Shown here piece after piece: positions 1 through 7,741 of a DNA stretch of 33,965 bases. The DNA is from a bacterium (GTDB lineage: Bacteria; Bacteroidota; Bacteroidia; B-17B0; Aurantibacillaceae), in the NCBI GenBank assembly GCA_029945625.1, contig JAQSCW010000019.1:1-33965 (forward strand). Reading direction: 5' to 3'. The notes under the pieces were generated by a model. That model had not been told where the DNA came from. It did not search any database and saw only the letters and a program-made list of their open reading frames with translations. A program made the translations under genes and the position numbers. How positions within the stretch are numbered: position 1 is the stretch's first letter; each line of letters opens with the position of its first letter.

Positions 1-155
1 GGAAGTTTTCTTGGTAAGTTTTTCTCTTCATGGGGGCAGGCTCAAAAACTTTCTCCCCGGATTTTCCGCTTGACCCCAAATTTTTTTTATGCGAAAATTA
101 GGAATTAGATCCCATGAGCAGATGGATCGTCATTAGCTTGGCTAAAATGTCCCGT

Positions 156-1208
156 CTATAATTTTTTGAAATTGGGATTGCTCATCATGCTGGTATCTGT
201 TAAGGTCTTCAAAAACTTCAGCAAATTGCTTTTTTGAATGGGGGATAAACTTAAACCGTATTTCTTAAAGGCTTTGGTCATAATGGGGTCAATGTTTGGC
301 GACTCCCAATGCACTCCCGAATCGTAAAAGTCAATCACCTCTTCCAATGTCTGAAACCGTCCATCGTGCATGTAGGGGCCGGTTAATTCTACGTTGCGCA
401 GTGTGGGCGGACTGAATTTCCCCTTGTCGCTTTCGTTTGCCGTAACAAGGAAATAACCTAAATTGGGTCCTGTTGGTGCGGCGTCCAAACCATTATTATT
501 AAACGTGTTGCTGGTCATCAAGGGATAACCATGGCAGTGAAAACAATCTCCTTTTTCGGTAAAAAAAATCTCATAGCCAGCGAGTTCATCGGCTGTCAGT
601 TGACCTTCGTGCCGGATCCATTTATCAAATTTTGAATCAGACGAGATGAGTGTGCGCATGAATTGTGAGATGGCATAAACAATTTTAAGCTGGAGTTCAT
701 CGGTACTTAAGGTGCCCACATCATCTATATTAAATGCTTTTTTAAAAAGTGAAGGATATTCGGAATGCGCTTTTAATTTACTCACCAAATCGCTCATATT
801 GGTGTTAAAAAAATCGGGACCAAAATCACCCAAACAAAGCAGGTCTAATTTTGGCTGGGAGCCATTCCAATTGTATTCGGTGTTCCAGGCCAGATTGATA
901 TGGGGTGGTACACTGATGTGTTCGCCTGTTTTGGAGACAAACAGCGGACTTGAAAAAGATTTGTTAGAAATATGGCATGAAGAGCAAGAGAGCCCGTTGC
1001 TTGATAAAATAGCATCGTAGTATAATTTATGTCCTAACAATACGCCTTCTTCGGTGAGGGGATTTTCGAGGGGGATTAAGGGAGCAGGGAATCGGGGAGG
1101 CACTTTGAGTGTATAAGGAGTGGCAACCGCATCGGCAGTAGTCCCTACATGCTTTGTGCACTGTGTCATAATAAATGAACTGCAGAGTATAAAAGCAAAT
1201 TTCTTCAT
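156..1208 (-). CDS. MauG/MbnH-like di-heme cytochrome c peroxidase family lipoprotein
   Basis: Member of the bacterial di-heme cytochrome c peroxidase/MauG superfamily. Two canonical heme c motifs are visible, CSSCH near residue 75 and CFHCH near residue 223, together with the family motif PYMHDGRF near residue 279. I place the start at the ATG at 1208 (MKKFAFIL), which opens a lipoprotein-like leader ending TQC; an upstream in-frame ATG at 1235 would add nine residues and overlap the preceding gene. It begins one base after the stop of an MbnP-like gene. MbnH enzymes are MauG-like proteins that oxidise a Trp of their MbnP partner to kynurenine (known for methanotroph homologues), so MbnH is a better guess than an H2O2-detoxifying peroxidase. 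Last gene of the Rrf2-ric-nrdJ-mbnP operon. Family confidence is high; the MbnH assignment rests on the neighbour. Confidence 0.85.
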   Translation of the reverse strand: MKKFAFILCSSFIMTQCTKHVGTTADAVATPYTLKVPPRFPAPLIPLENPLTEEGVLLGHKLYYDAILSSNGLSCSSCHISNKSFSSPLFVSKTGEHISVPPHINLAWNTEYNWNGSQPKLDLLCLGDFGPDFFNTNMSDLVSKLKAHSEYPSLFKKAFNIDDVGTLSTDELQLKIVYAISQFMRTLISSDSKFDKWIRHEGQLTADELAGYEIFFTEKGDCFHCHGYPLMTSNTFNNNGLDAAPTGPNLGYFLVTANESDKGKFSPPTLRNVELTGPYMHDGRFQTLEEVIDFYDSGVHWESPNIDPIMTKAFKKYGLSLSPIQKSNLLKFLKTLTDTSMMSNPNFKKL

Positions 1209-1209
1209 G

Positions 1210-1944
1210 TTAGAGACTAAAAACATTTTTTCCATTAGCAGTGATCTTCAACATGGCAGTATCATTTCCCATGATGTAGTTGCCGTCTTTATTAAAATCA
1301 AATTTATAGGGACTTCGAAACCAACTGTTGATGTTCATGAGCGGCTTTAGTATTACTTCTGATCCTGTACTGATGGAGAATTTTTTGTAGAGGAGGGTGG
1401 GAATTAAACATTTATTGGTGCCCAGGTGCATGGCATATCCTTGTGGTACACCGGCATCTTTATAATATCCTTCCATTTTCAAAAAATGATATCCTCCGCC
1501 CATTGGGTCGGGCCACTGCATGTTAATATTGTCGTTCACTTCCGGCAGGGCACCTGTGGTGTTTTGAGAAGGAATGAGTCCGATGTTAAAAGAGATTCCG
1601 ATGTAGTTGCCGGTTGGTGGATTACTGTAACTGAGAGTGTTGGTTTGGGGCTGTGTAGCATCCACGTACTGGTAATTTTGCATAAGCAATTTTGAACTGT
1701 CGCTTCTCAATAAGCAGATCTGTGAGAGGTAATACTCTAGTTTGGTAACGCTGTAGGGGTAACCAGCCGGAGTGGTGTACGTGAAGGCATTGGTTTGGAA
1801 AGAACCATTATCCGTTATATAATCCAGTTGAAGAGCCATGGTGGTGCTCACCGGATCAGCATCGGGTAATGGTTCAGTTTTTTTCTTGCAGGAAGTACAA
1901 CAAATCACAAATAGCAAAAAACAATAAACTCCAAACCGCATCAT
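1210..1944 (-). CDS. MbnP-like copper-binding lipoprotein
   Basis: 244-residue secreted lipoprotein: hydrophobic leader then CTSCKKK near residues 16-22. The body carries the MbnP-domain pattern, with a beta-rich start, VTKLEYYLSQI near residues 67-77, then MQWPDPMGGGYHFLKMEG near 142-159. Only two tryptophans lie in the mature part, W144 (inside the conserved W...GY.FLK.EG block) and W208. In characterised MbnP proteins a Trp is converted to kynurenine by the partner MbnH to create a copper site; W144 is my candidate by position in the motif. H153 and H173 are possible copper ligands. A MauG-like di-heme gene follows one base after its stop, the usual MbnPH arrangement. It lies 39 nt downstream of nrdJ in an operon headed by an Rrf2 regulator, so the pair may be expressed under nitrosative stress. 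Confidence 0.78.
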   Translation of the reverse strand: MMRFGVYCFLLFVICCTSCKKKTEPLPDADPVSTTMALQLDYITDNGSFQTNAFTYTTPAGYPYSVTKLEYYLSQICLLRSDSSKLLMQNYQYVDATQPQTNTLSYSNPPTGNYIGISFNIGLIPSQNTTGALPEVNDNINMQWPDPMGGGYHFLKMEGYYKDAGVPQGYAMHLGTNKCLIPTLLYKKFSISTGSEVILKPLMNINSWFRSPYKFDFNKDGNYIMGNDTAMLKITANGKNVFSL

Positions 1945-1983
1945 TCTATTTAATTTTACCCCCTTTATGAAAGAGGTGTGTCA

Positions 1984-3993
1984 TCAACTAACGGTGCATA
2001 CATCGTTGCTGCAGAATTTTTCTCCAATTGAGTCTTCTGCAAGCACCATAAAGTCGATTTGTTTTACGTGTTTTACTAACTCTTCGTAACGGGCTTTGGT
2101 AATGGCTTCGTAGGGCATTTGAGCATAAGCACCAATGTCTAATTTTGGCAAAAAGCTAATGGCTTTCAGATCGTACTTATAATAATCGAGTACTGTTTTT
2201 ATCTGACTTGCTTCTTCGGGTCTGAAAGTAACAGTGCATGAAACCTGGTTATCGCTCCAATATTTTTGAAGGAACACAGCCAACGCCACTTGTTCCCAAA
2301 TGGTCACGTCTTTCAAACTTTTTCCTTCATTATGTACCGGAAATTCAACAACCAGTGAGGAGTGATCCACCACATCTTCTTCTATGTGCAATCCCGATTC
2401 TTTAATGGCAGGAATCAGTCCCGATGTTTTGGCGATCCTTACTCGGCGAATGTAGTAATCAAATTCAGGGAAGTGGCATCCCGGATTTACGCCGGCAAGT
2501 AAGCTTACCGTACCACTTGGTTTTACACTGGTGGTTTTAATACTTTTAGGAACACATAACCACGAGGAATAAATATCATCCCACGACTGAATGTGTTTGT
2601 AACCATCGTCGAGCCAAGTTTTTAAGGTCTCGAGTGAGTATTTGTCAATAAAGTTGGTGATGCCCGACACCGACGTGCCGATTCGTCTGTTCCTTTTTTG
2701 AACGCGGTTAGTTTCATGCCAAGTAGTATTTACCAAGGTGGCAGTTTTTCCCAGCAAGTAGGCAAATTTCAGAGTTCTGAGGTAATCTTCTTTTGATTCG
2801 GCGCGTGATGGAAATGTTTCTACCAGGCAGCAGAGTTCATACGACTCAAGAGTTTGTTCGCCGCAAGGATTGGTGCCCATGGCTTTTTCATCTTTGTGAT
2901 CAGCAGGATCGCACATGCGTGAAAATGCGCGGATATTGTCCATAAACACAAATCCGGGTTCGCCGTTCACGGCTGTTTGTTTCGACACTTCCGCAAAATT
3001 GGTATTCATATCAACTGTCACGCTGTTGTTAGAAGCCCATCCCCAAGCAGCTCTGTGAGCCATTTTCCCTTCATATTTGTTTTCTTTTGAATTCCAGCTG
3101 TAATCTTTGAGTTTGCGATATTCTTTATTTTCAACCGAACCCAACGCAATTTGCGCAGTTCTTCTCACATTGCCGGCCACCACACATTGTCCAATCATGT
3201 TCATGATATCGGCAATGGCGGTAATGGAAATGTGTTTGCCATTATTTTTGTTGAGTACCTGCCGAATTTGCTGATGCAATTTTTCAAGAGGAGCCGGACC
3301 CGAAGAAACGCCTCCAAAACCTTCAATGGGAACGCCTGCCGGTCTGATCTCATCGTAGTTGAAATGCACCCCACAGGCTTTATTGAACCCAAAATGTTTG
3401 GCAAAATAACTGAATAACAATTTTTCCACGCTCATTACCCAACCTTCTCTTGAATCGGGTATTGTATACAACTCATGAGTATCGTCGTCTTGTTTGTTCA
3501 CTTCAATCTTGTCGGCTCCCTCCACATCAAAGCCAACGCCCACACCTACCATACTCATGTCCATCATGAAAGTGAACGGCTTTACCGCTTCTTCAATATT
3601 TTTTCCAATGCTGGCGGTCGACACAAAGGCGCAATTAAATAAAGCTTGTCCCACCTTACGTTTGTGAATGATGGGCGAACCTAAAGCCCAAAGCATTCGG
3701 CCCGGTGGCAGAAATTTCATCTTAAAAATCCGGTCATACATTTCCTGCGCCGAGCGTTGCCCTTTGCGGTTATTCCAACCCAATTCATTACTCAGAATAT
3801 GTTCCTTCTGCAACGAATAAGCGCCTTCTACGACCCGCCTTACCGTTTCGTGCCATTGTTCGTTTGTTCCGTCGGCCTTTAACCGCGAATAAGTACGGTA
3901 AAAGGTGAGGAGTCCTAAACCGTTGTACCCAAAATCGGGAGTGATGTCTTTGTATTGCGCAACAAAGTCGTCGTCTAATTTAAAATTTAGCAT
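1984..3993 (-). CDS. nrdJ: Adenosylcobalamin-dependent (class II) ribonucleoside-triphosphate reductase
   Basis: 669 residues resembling the monomeric B12-dependent reductases of the Lactobacillus leichmannii type. It reduces ribonucleotides to deoxyribonucleotides without needing oxygen. Visible catalytic features are FNCAFVST (redox Cys near 121), NPCGEQ (radical Cys near 377) and the C-terminal thiol pair CSNDVC near 661-666 that passes electrons from thioredoxin-like reductants. It is shorter than the roughly 740-residue Lactobacillus enzyme, so part of the allosteric insertion may be absent. It lies 35 nt downstream of ric and apparently in the same operon. Class I reductase is sensitive to NO and needs O2, so co-expression of an O2-independent enzyme with an iron-site repair protein makes sense; that link is inference. 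Confidence 0.9.
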   Translation of the reverse strand: MLNFKLDDDFVAQYKDITPDFGYNGLGLLTFYRTYSRLKADGTNEQWHETVRRVVEGAYSLQKEHILSNELGWNNRKGQRSAQEMYDRIFKMKFLPPGRMLWALGSPIIHKRKVGQALFNCAFVSTASIGKNIEEAVKPFTFMMDMSMVGVGVGFDVEGADKIEVNKQDDDTHELYTIPDSREGWVMSVEKLLFSYFAKHFGFNKACGVHFNYDEIRPAGVPIEGFGGVSSGPAPLEKLHQQIRQVLNKNNGKHISITAIADIMNMIGQCVVAGNVRRTAQIALGSVENKEYRKLKDYSWNSKENKYEGKMAHRAAWGWASNNSVTVDMNTNFAEVSKQTAVNGEPGFVFMDNIRAFSRMCDPADHKDEKAMGTNPCGEQTLESYELCCLVETFPSRAESKEDYLRTLKFAYLLGKTATLVNTTWHETNRVQKRNRRIGTSVSGITNFIDKYSLETLKTWLDDGYKHIQSWDDIYSSWLCVPKSIKTTSVKPSGTVSLLAGVNPGCHFPEFDYYIRRVRIAKTSGLIPAIKESGLHIEEDVVDHSSLVVEFPVHNEGKSLKDVTIWEQVALAVFLQKYWSDNQVSCTVTFRPEEASQIKTVLDYYKYDLKAISFLPKLDIGAYAQMPYEAITKARYEELVKHVKQIDFMVLAEDSIGEKFCSNDVCTVS

Positions 3994-4028
3994 ATAGTTG
4001 AGTTTTTAAGAGTTTTTTATTAAACAGG

Positions 4029-4766
4029 TTATTTAGTTTGAAGTATAGTTTTAGTTAGTTGATCGGCCACGCGTGAAAGCGCTTCGGGAAAGAGCACATT
4101 ATTTTCTAAGTGAATATGCAACTGTAAATCCGCTTCAAATTCTTTCAGCAGGTAATATGCTACTTTATAAGTGTTGCAGGCTTCAGCAGGTGGCGTATAA
4201 TTATCGCTGAGTTCCGCAATTTTAATAAACCGTTCACCTTCCACCTCATGTTCTTGTTTCATCATTAAAATGGGATTGTCAACCTCGCTGTAATGTTTAG
4301 ATTCTATGACCTGTTCCTGCTCAGCCAATTGTCGGATAAAAGGGAATAAGATCTCTTCTTCTCGTTTCATATGCACGGCCAGTAATCGGGAAGAATCGTA
4401 AAAATGATTTTCAATTTCCATCACCTCAGGGTGCGCACGACCATGCACCTGACTTACTTTAGCGAGGTACTGCAGAATGAGAGGAGTTTTTTCCCTCACG
4501 TAGCGGTGATGTTTTTTTTCAAGATAGTCAACAAGCAAATCGATGGGCCATGCTCTGAAATCAGCGTAGGAGGTATCTGTTCTTTCAGTGGCGGTGGTAA
4601 GGTCTAAAATAAGTGCTTCAGGGTTGATCCCCTTCTTTTTAGCCGCTGCTTCAATACTCAATCCTCCTTTGCAGCAAAAATCAATCCCGTAAGTTGAAAA
4701 GACTTCCGCCGTGCGGTAATCTTCGGCTACCAGCTCTCCTATAACTTGTTTATGATGAATATTCAT
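4029..4766 (-). CDS. ric: Iron-sulfur cluster repair di-iron protein (RIC/ScdA/YtfE)
   Basis: 245 residues with the two-part RIC architecture. An N-terminal ScdA_N domain carries GIDFCCKGG (adjacent Cys 31 and 32), followed by a hemerythrin-like four-helix domain rich in His and Glu ligands: KKHHRYV near 84, the VHMKREEEILFP block near 131, MKQEHEVEG near 169 and HIHLENNVLFPEAL near 217. RIC proteins restore Fe-S clusters damaged by NO or peroxide, and YtfE can reduce NO. It starts 15 nt downstream of the Rrf2 regulator and precedes a class II ribonucleotide reductase. Neighbouring nor-type genes support a nitrosative-stress role. Length is typical for the family and no truncation is seen. 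Confidence 0.93.
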   Translation of the reverse strand: MNIHHKQVIGELVAEDYRTAEVFSTYGIDFCCKGGLSIEAAAKKKGINPEALILDLTTATERTDTSYADFRAWPIDLLVDYLEKKHHRYVREKTPLILQYLAKVSQVHGRAHPEVMEIENHFYDSSRLLAVHMKREEEILFPFIRQLAEQEQVIESKHYSEVDNPILMMKQEHEVEGERFIKIAELSDNYTPPAEACNTYKVAYYLLKEFEADLQLHIHLENNVLFPEALSRVADQLTKTILQTK

Positions 4767-4781
4767 GGCTGTGGCTCCGTA

Positions 4782-5219
4782 TTATAGTTTTAAACAAGTC
4801 AACCCTTCTTTTAACCCCGTAGACATTTCAAACAAAGTAGTATCCTGCAACATGGTCTTGAGATCAGCTTTAATATGTTTGAATTTATGATGTACCGGAC
4901 AAGGATTTTTTTGTGAACACTCCCGTAAACCCAAAACGCAGGTTTTGTAGGTAAATCCCTCGTCGATAGCCAAAATAATCTCTTCCAAACGAATGCGGTT
5001 CATTTGTTTTAGTCCAATTTCAAAACCACCCATGGCTCCCTTTACCGAAGTTATAATGTTATTTCTCACCAATTGCTGAAGGATCTTGGCAGTAAAGGCT
5101 TCAGGCGAACCTATTTCTGCAGATATATCCTTTAAGCTCGCACGGTTGTCGTTGAGCGACTGCAGGGAGATGTAGATGGATGCCCTGATGCCGTATTCGC
5201 AAGCTTTCGAAAAAATCAT
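4782..5219 (-). CDS. Rrf2-family transcriptional regulator, probably Fe-S/NO-sensing (NsrR-like)
   Basis: 145-residue Rrf2 protein. The N-terminal winged helix starts MIFSKACEYGIRASIYI, with the wing region KGAMGGFEIG near 60-69. Three cysteines, C94, C101 and C107 (TCVLGLRECSQKNPCPVH), occupy the usual ligand loop of IscR/NsrR. Spacing is C-x6-C-x5-C, so an Fe-S cluster is plausible but not proven. It is followed by ric at 15 nt. A near-perfect palindrome (5252-5277) overlies its own promoter, and the same core recurs in front of the norCB operon at 11427, which argues that this protein is autoregulatory and a repressor of the nor operon. NsrR is favoured over IscR because of ric, nor and the absence of isc/suf genes. 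Confidence 0.88.
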   Translation of the reverse strand: MIFSKACEYGIRASIYISLQSLNDNRASLKDISAEIGSPEAFTAKILQQLVRNNIITSVKGAMGGFEIGLKQMNRIRLEEIILAIDEGFTYKTCVLGLRECSQKNPCPVHHKFKHIKADLKTMLQDTTLFEMSTGLKEGLTCLKL

Positions 5220-5231
5220 GTTGTTTTTTTA

Positions 5232-5277
5232 CAAAGATAATTAGAAATGATTATATCGGATAAAATTGTCCGATATA
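5232..5277 (-). promoter_or_regulatory. Promoter and palindromic operator of the Rrf2-ric-nrdJ-mbnPH operon
   Basis: Minus-strand -7 element TATCTTTG at 5232-5239 matches Bacteroidota TAnnTTTG. Upstream, arms TATATCGGATAA (5252-5263) and TTGTCCGATATA (5266-5277) form a 12-bp inverted repeat with a 2-nt spacer and one mismatch, centred about 37 bp upstream of the inferred start of transcription. The core TCGGAYAA-N2-TTGTCCGA is shared with 11427-11444. Confidence 0.75.
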
Positions 5278-5347
5278 ATATGCACAATTACTTGTAAATA
5301 ACGCTACAGGTTCTATGTGAGGATTTTATGCATAGAATGTTAAAAAA

Positions 5348-5390
5348 TGACTTTTCTCATAACCTAAATCAAAATAGAGGGCTAACATTG
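5348..5390 (+). promoter_or_regulatory. Crp/Fnr-type site and -7 element for the thioesterase gene
   Basis: TGACTTTTCTCA (5348-5359) fits TGA-N6-TCA. Its centre is 36.5 bp upstream of the end of TAACATTG (5383-5390), a one-mismatch TAnnTTTG. The half-site symmetry is weak; support comes from the spacing shared with other promoters in the window. Confidence 0.5.
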
Positions 5391-5422
5391 AGGGTTATTT
5401 TCATTCTTTAGTGTATAGTAAA

Positions 5423-5890
5423 ATGGCCAGAGCAAAAACACCCAAGTTTTCAGAAACAACGATGACCGAAGTGGTTCTGCCGAACGATACCAATCCCATG
5501 GGAATGTTGCAGGGAGGAAGGTTGGTACAATGGATGGACCTGGCATCGGCCATTTGCGCTCAAACCCATGCCGATCAAATTTGTGTTACCTACAGTATTG
5601 ATAGTCTAAAATTTATGGCCGCCGCAAGGGTGGGCGATATTATTACCATCAAGGCAAAGGTAACCAGAGCTTTCAGAACATCGATGGAGATCTTTGTACA
5701 AGCTCATAGCAAAGAAGTACTCACACGAAAAAAAAGACTAATTAATCAAGCATTTTTTACCTTTGTGGCCATAAACGACAAAGCTACCTCCATACCGGTT
5801 CCCGGAATAAAGCCGGTAACTGCCGAGGAAATAAAGGAATATGAAAATGCCGAAAAAAGAAGAAATTATAGAATGAAAGATCTACTATGA
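5423..5890 (+). CDS. Acyl-CoA thioesterase, hotdog fold
   Basis: 155-residue single-hotdog thioesterase of the YciA/BFIT type. The N-terminal half holds the characteristic NPMGMLQGGRLVQWMDLAS, where the Asn and the following helix form the acyl-CoA active site, followed by ITIKAKVTRAFRTSMEIFV. It should hydrolyse acyl-CoA thioesters in the cytoplasm; chain preference cannot be read. The ATG at 5423 is preferred to an in-frame GTG at 5411 because it leaves a leader of about 28 nt after the predicted promoter. It overlaps the next gene (ATGA) and is divergent from the Rrf2 operon. Possible Crp/Fnr control is seen upstream. Confidence 0.85.
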   Translation: MARAKTPKFSETTMTEVVLPNDTNPMGMLQGGRLVQWMDLASAICAQTHADQICVTYSIDSLKFMAAARVGDIITIKAKVTRAFRTSMEIFVQAHSKEVLTRKKRLINQAFFTFVAINDKATSIPVPGIKPVTAEEIKEYENAEKRRNYRMKDLL

Positions 5891-6333
5891 AGGAAATTCA
5901 AGAGAATATTAAAAAGTTCTTAAACGCCAACCGAGTGGCCAGTGTTTGTTTCAACAACGATAAAGATGAACCTTATTGTATTAGCTGTTTTTTTGTATAC
6001 AACGAGGAACAAGACACACTTATATTTAAATCGTCATTTGGATCAAGTCACGATAAAGTAGTGCAAACTACCGCTTTGGTGGCGGGCACCGTTTTACCTG
6101 AAAAATTTGATATATTGAAAATTCGAGGAATTCAGTTTACCGGGCAAATCTTGCAAGCAAACCACCCCCATGTACTCGCACATACCTCCATGTATTATAA
6201 AAAATACCCGGCCGGACTGGTTATGCCCGGGTACATTTGGACCGTAAAGCTGCAGTACATAAAATTTACCGACAATACTCTGGGTTTTGGCAACAAAACA
6301 ATCTGGCAAGCTAATTCGCAGCCGGCTAAATAA
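5887..6333 (+). CDS. Pyridoxamine 5'-phosphate oxidase-like (YhbP-type) flavin-binding protein
   Basis: 148 residues with the split-barrel PNPOx-like pattern: an N-terminal helix IKKFLNANRVASVCF, then EPYCISCFFVYNEEQDTLIFKSS typical of FMN-binding barrels, and a C-terminal WTVKLQYIKFTDNTLGFGNKTIW strand pair. Such proteins bind FMN, F420 or heme; the substrate is unknown and true pyridoxamine phosphate oxidase activity is unlikely given the small size. The start codon overlaps the thioesterase stop, so the two are translationally coupled. Three Cys (near 21, 32, 35) are present but form no recognised motif. Confidence 0.75.
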   Translation: MKEIQENIKKFLNANRVASVCFNNDKDEPYCISCFFVYNEEQDTLIFKSSFGSSHDKVVQTTALVAGTVLPEKFDILKIRGIQFTGQILQANHPHVLAHTSMYYKKYPAGLVMPGYIWTVKLQYIKFTDNTLGFGNKTIWQANSQPAK

Positions 6334-6355
6334 ATTCCTCAAATAGAGCGCTCCT

Positions 6356-6532
6356 TCAGGGATGAAGGATCGCGAACAGCAAAAAAGATATTCCGGCCAA
6401 GAAACTGATAAAGAGCGCTCCAAAACCGATTCTGTATTGTGTTCTGCCACTGAACCATCTTCCGGCTAAAAATATACCGATTAGGATACAAACGGCCACC
6501 CAGAGGGCCCCAACTAAAATATATGTATTCAT
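6356..6532 (-). CDS. Small two-helix membrane protein of 58 residues
   Basis: Reading the minus strand from the ATG at 6532 gives a clean 58-codon frame beginning MNTYILVGALWV. It has two hydrophobic segments, about residues 4-24 and 37-56, separated by a polar basic turn GRWFSGRTQYR, and ends at TGA (6356-6358). It lies 18 nt downstream of proline dehydrogenase on the same strand, at the end of the nor operon. I recognise no family. Codon use and helix pattern look real, but short length leaves some doubt. Confidence 0.5.
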   Translation of the reverse strand: MNTYILVGALWVAVCILIGIFLAGRWFSGRTQYRIGFGALFISFLAGISFLLFAILHP

Positions 6533-6550
6533 GTTTTTTAAAACTGTGTG

Positions 6551-7741
6551 TTATACATTACTGTTTTCGGGAGTTTTTCGGCGTGAAAGTTCGTTTTCTA
6601 AACGCGTCACTTCTTCACTCATTTGACCGCTAATAGAGGAATTTTCTTCTGCCCTGCGAATGAGGTAAGGAATGGCCTTTTTAACTTCACCATAGGGCAG
6701 GTACTTGGAGGCATTAAATCCTCCGGCGGCCAGATTAAATGTGAGGTTATCGCTCATTCCTAAAAGTTGAGAAAATTTCACTTTTTTATAATGATCACTT
6801 ATTTTATATTTTTCAATTAAGTTGAGGGCTAGGCGTGTGCTTTTTTCATTATGTGTAGCAATGCACGTGTACACATGGGGATTCGAGAGGCAAATATCAA
6901 TCGCCTTGTCAAAGGCATCGTCTGTTTCCTGTTTGGTGGAATAAACAGGGCTCGGAATTCCGGCCAATTTTGCGTCGAGTCGCTCTCTTTCGGCATAGGC
7001 CCCTCTCACCAATTTGATACCTGCGAAATGTTGGTTCTTTTCGGCCGCTTTGATGGCATTTTGAAGGTACTCCAAGCGATCAGTAAGATACATTTGCAGG
7101 GTATTAAACACGATGGCTTCTTTTTTATTATGTCGTTCCATCATAGTTTCCACCACACGGTCAAATACATCTTGTGTACAACGTTCTTCAGCGTCAATAT
7201 ACACCAACACGTGCTGTTTTTCAGCTTCTGCGCAAATGGCTTCAATGCGATTCAGGAAAAGATGGTAACGTTTGAGTTCAATTGTGCCTTCCTGTGGACT
7301 CTCTTTGTTGATCTTCTTAAAAAATTCCTGATCTTCCAGCCCGGTCAGTTTTACACTGATCGAGTTGTCTTTCGATTCTCTGCTCAATCGCATAATATTT
7401 TCAAGAATAATTTCGCCGTTTTTATTAAAGACACTTTCTAGTTTTTCGGCTTCTGACACGTAATCAAGTACCGATTTCACTTTGAATTCATCCAGTCGTT
7501 TAACCGTTGCCAATGCCTCTGAAATGTCTTCTCCCGAACAAAACACCTTGAAGACCGTGGATTTAATGAGGGCCTTAAAAGGCAAATGATATTTGAGAAT
7601 GTTATTGGCAACCGCCATCATCACTTTAACCATTTTTGGGTATTGAAGCATTTTAAAAATGTAATAGGTAAAACGCAGCTCGTTGTTCTTTTTATATTTA
7701 TAAGCTGTTTTGTTGTTGTTGAGGTTTACAGAAGTTTCCAT
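6551..7741 (-). CDS. Proline dehydrogenase
   Basis: 396-residue single-function PRODH (the PutA proline-oxidising TIM barrel without the P5C dehydrogenase part). It oxidises proline to pyrroline-5-carboxylate using FAD and passes electrons to the quinone pool. Visible family signatures are VYIDAEERCTQDVFDR near 180, IKLVRGAYAERERLDA near 243 and the C-terminal YLPYGEVKKAIPYLIRRAEEN block that closes the FAD/proline site. The start is fused to the norB stop (TAATG), so translation is coupled to norB. Finding a quinone-reducing dehydrogenase inside a nor operon is odd; it could feed electrons to the membrane or simply share a promoter. Confidence 0.92.
   Translation of the reverse strand: METSVNLNNNKTAYKYKKNNELRFTYYIFKMLQYPKMVKVMMAVANNILKYHLPFKALIKSTVFKVFCSGEDISEALATVKRLDEFKVKSVLDYVSEAEKLESVFNKNGEIILENIMRLSRESKDNSISVKLTGLEDQEFFKKINKESPQEGTIELKRYHLFLNRIEAICAEAEKQHVLVYIDAEERCTQDVFDRVVETMMERHNKKEAIVFNTLQMYLTDRLEYLQNAIKAAEKNQHFAGIKLVRGAYAERERLDAKLAGIPSPVYSTKQETDDAFDKAIDICLSNPHVYTCIATHNEKSTRLALNLIEKYKISDHYKKVKFSQLLGMSDNLTFNLAAGGFNASKYLPYGEVKKAIPYLIRRAEENSSISGQMSEEVTRLENELSRRKTPENSNV

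Noticed and set aside
1-31. Minus-strand ATG at 31 opening a frame (MKRKTYQENF) that runs off the left edge
   Set aside because: Only ten codons are visible and there is no clear promoter.
6352-6369. Hairpin TCCTTCA/TGAAGGA as a terminator after the PNPOx-like gene
   Set aside because: No T-run on either strand, and part lies in the small membrane-protein gene.
6094-6450. 118-codon minus-strand frame overlapping the PNPOx-like gene
   Set aside because: It lies antisense to a recognisable protein and conflicts with the 58-aa membrane frame; composition looks random.
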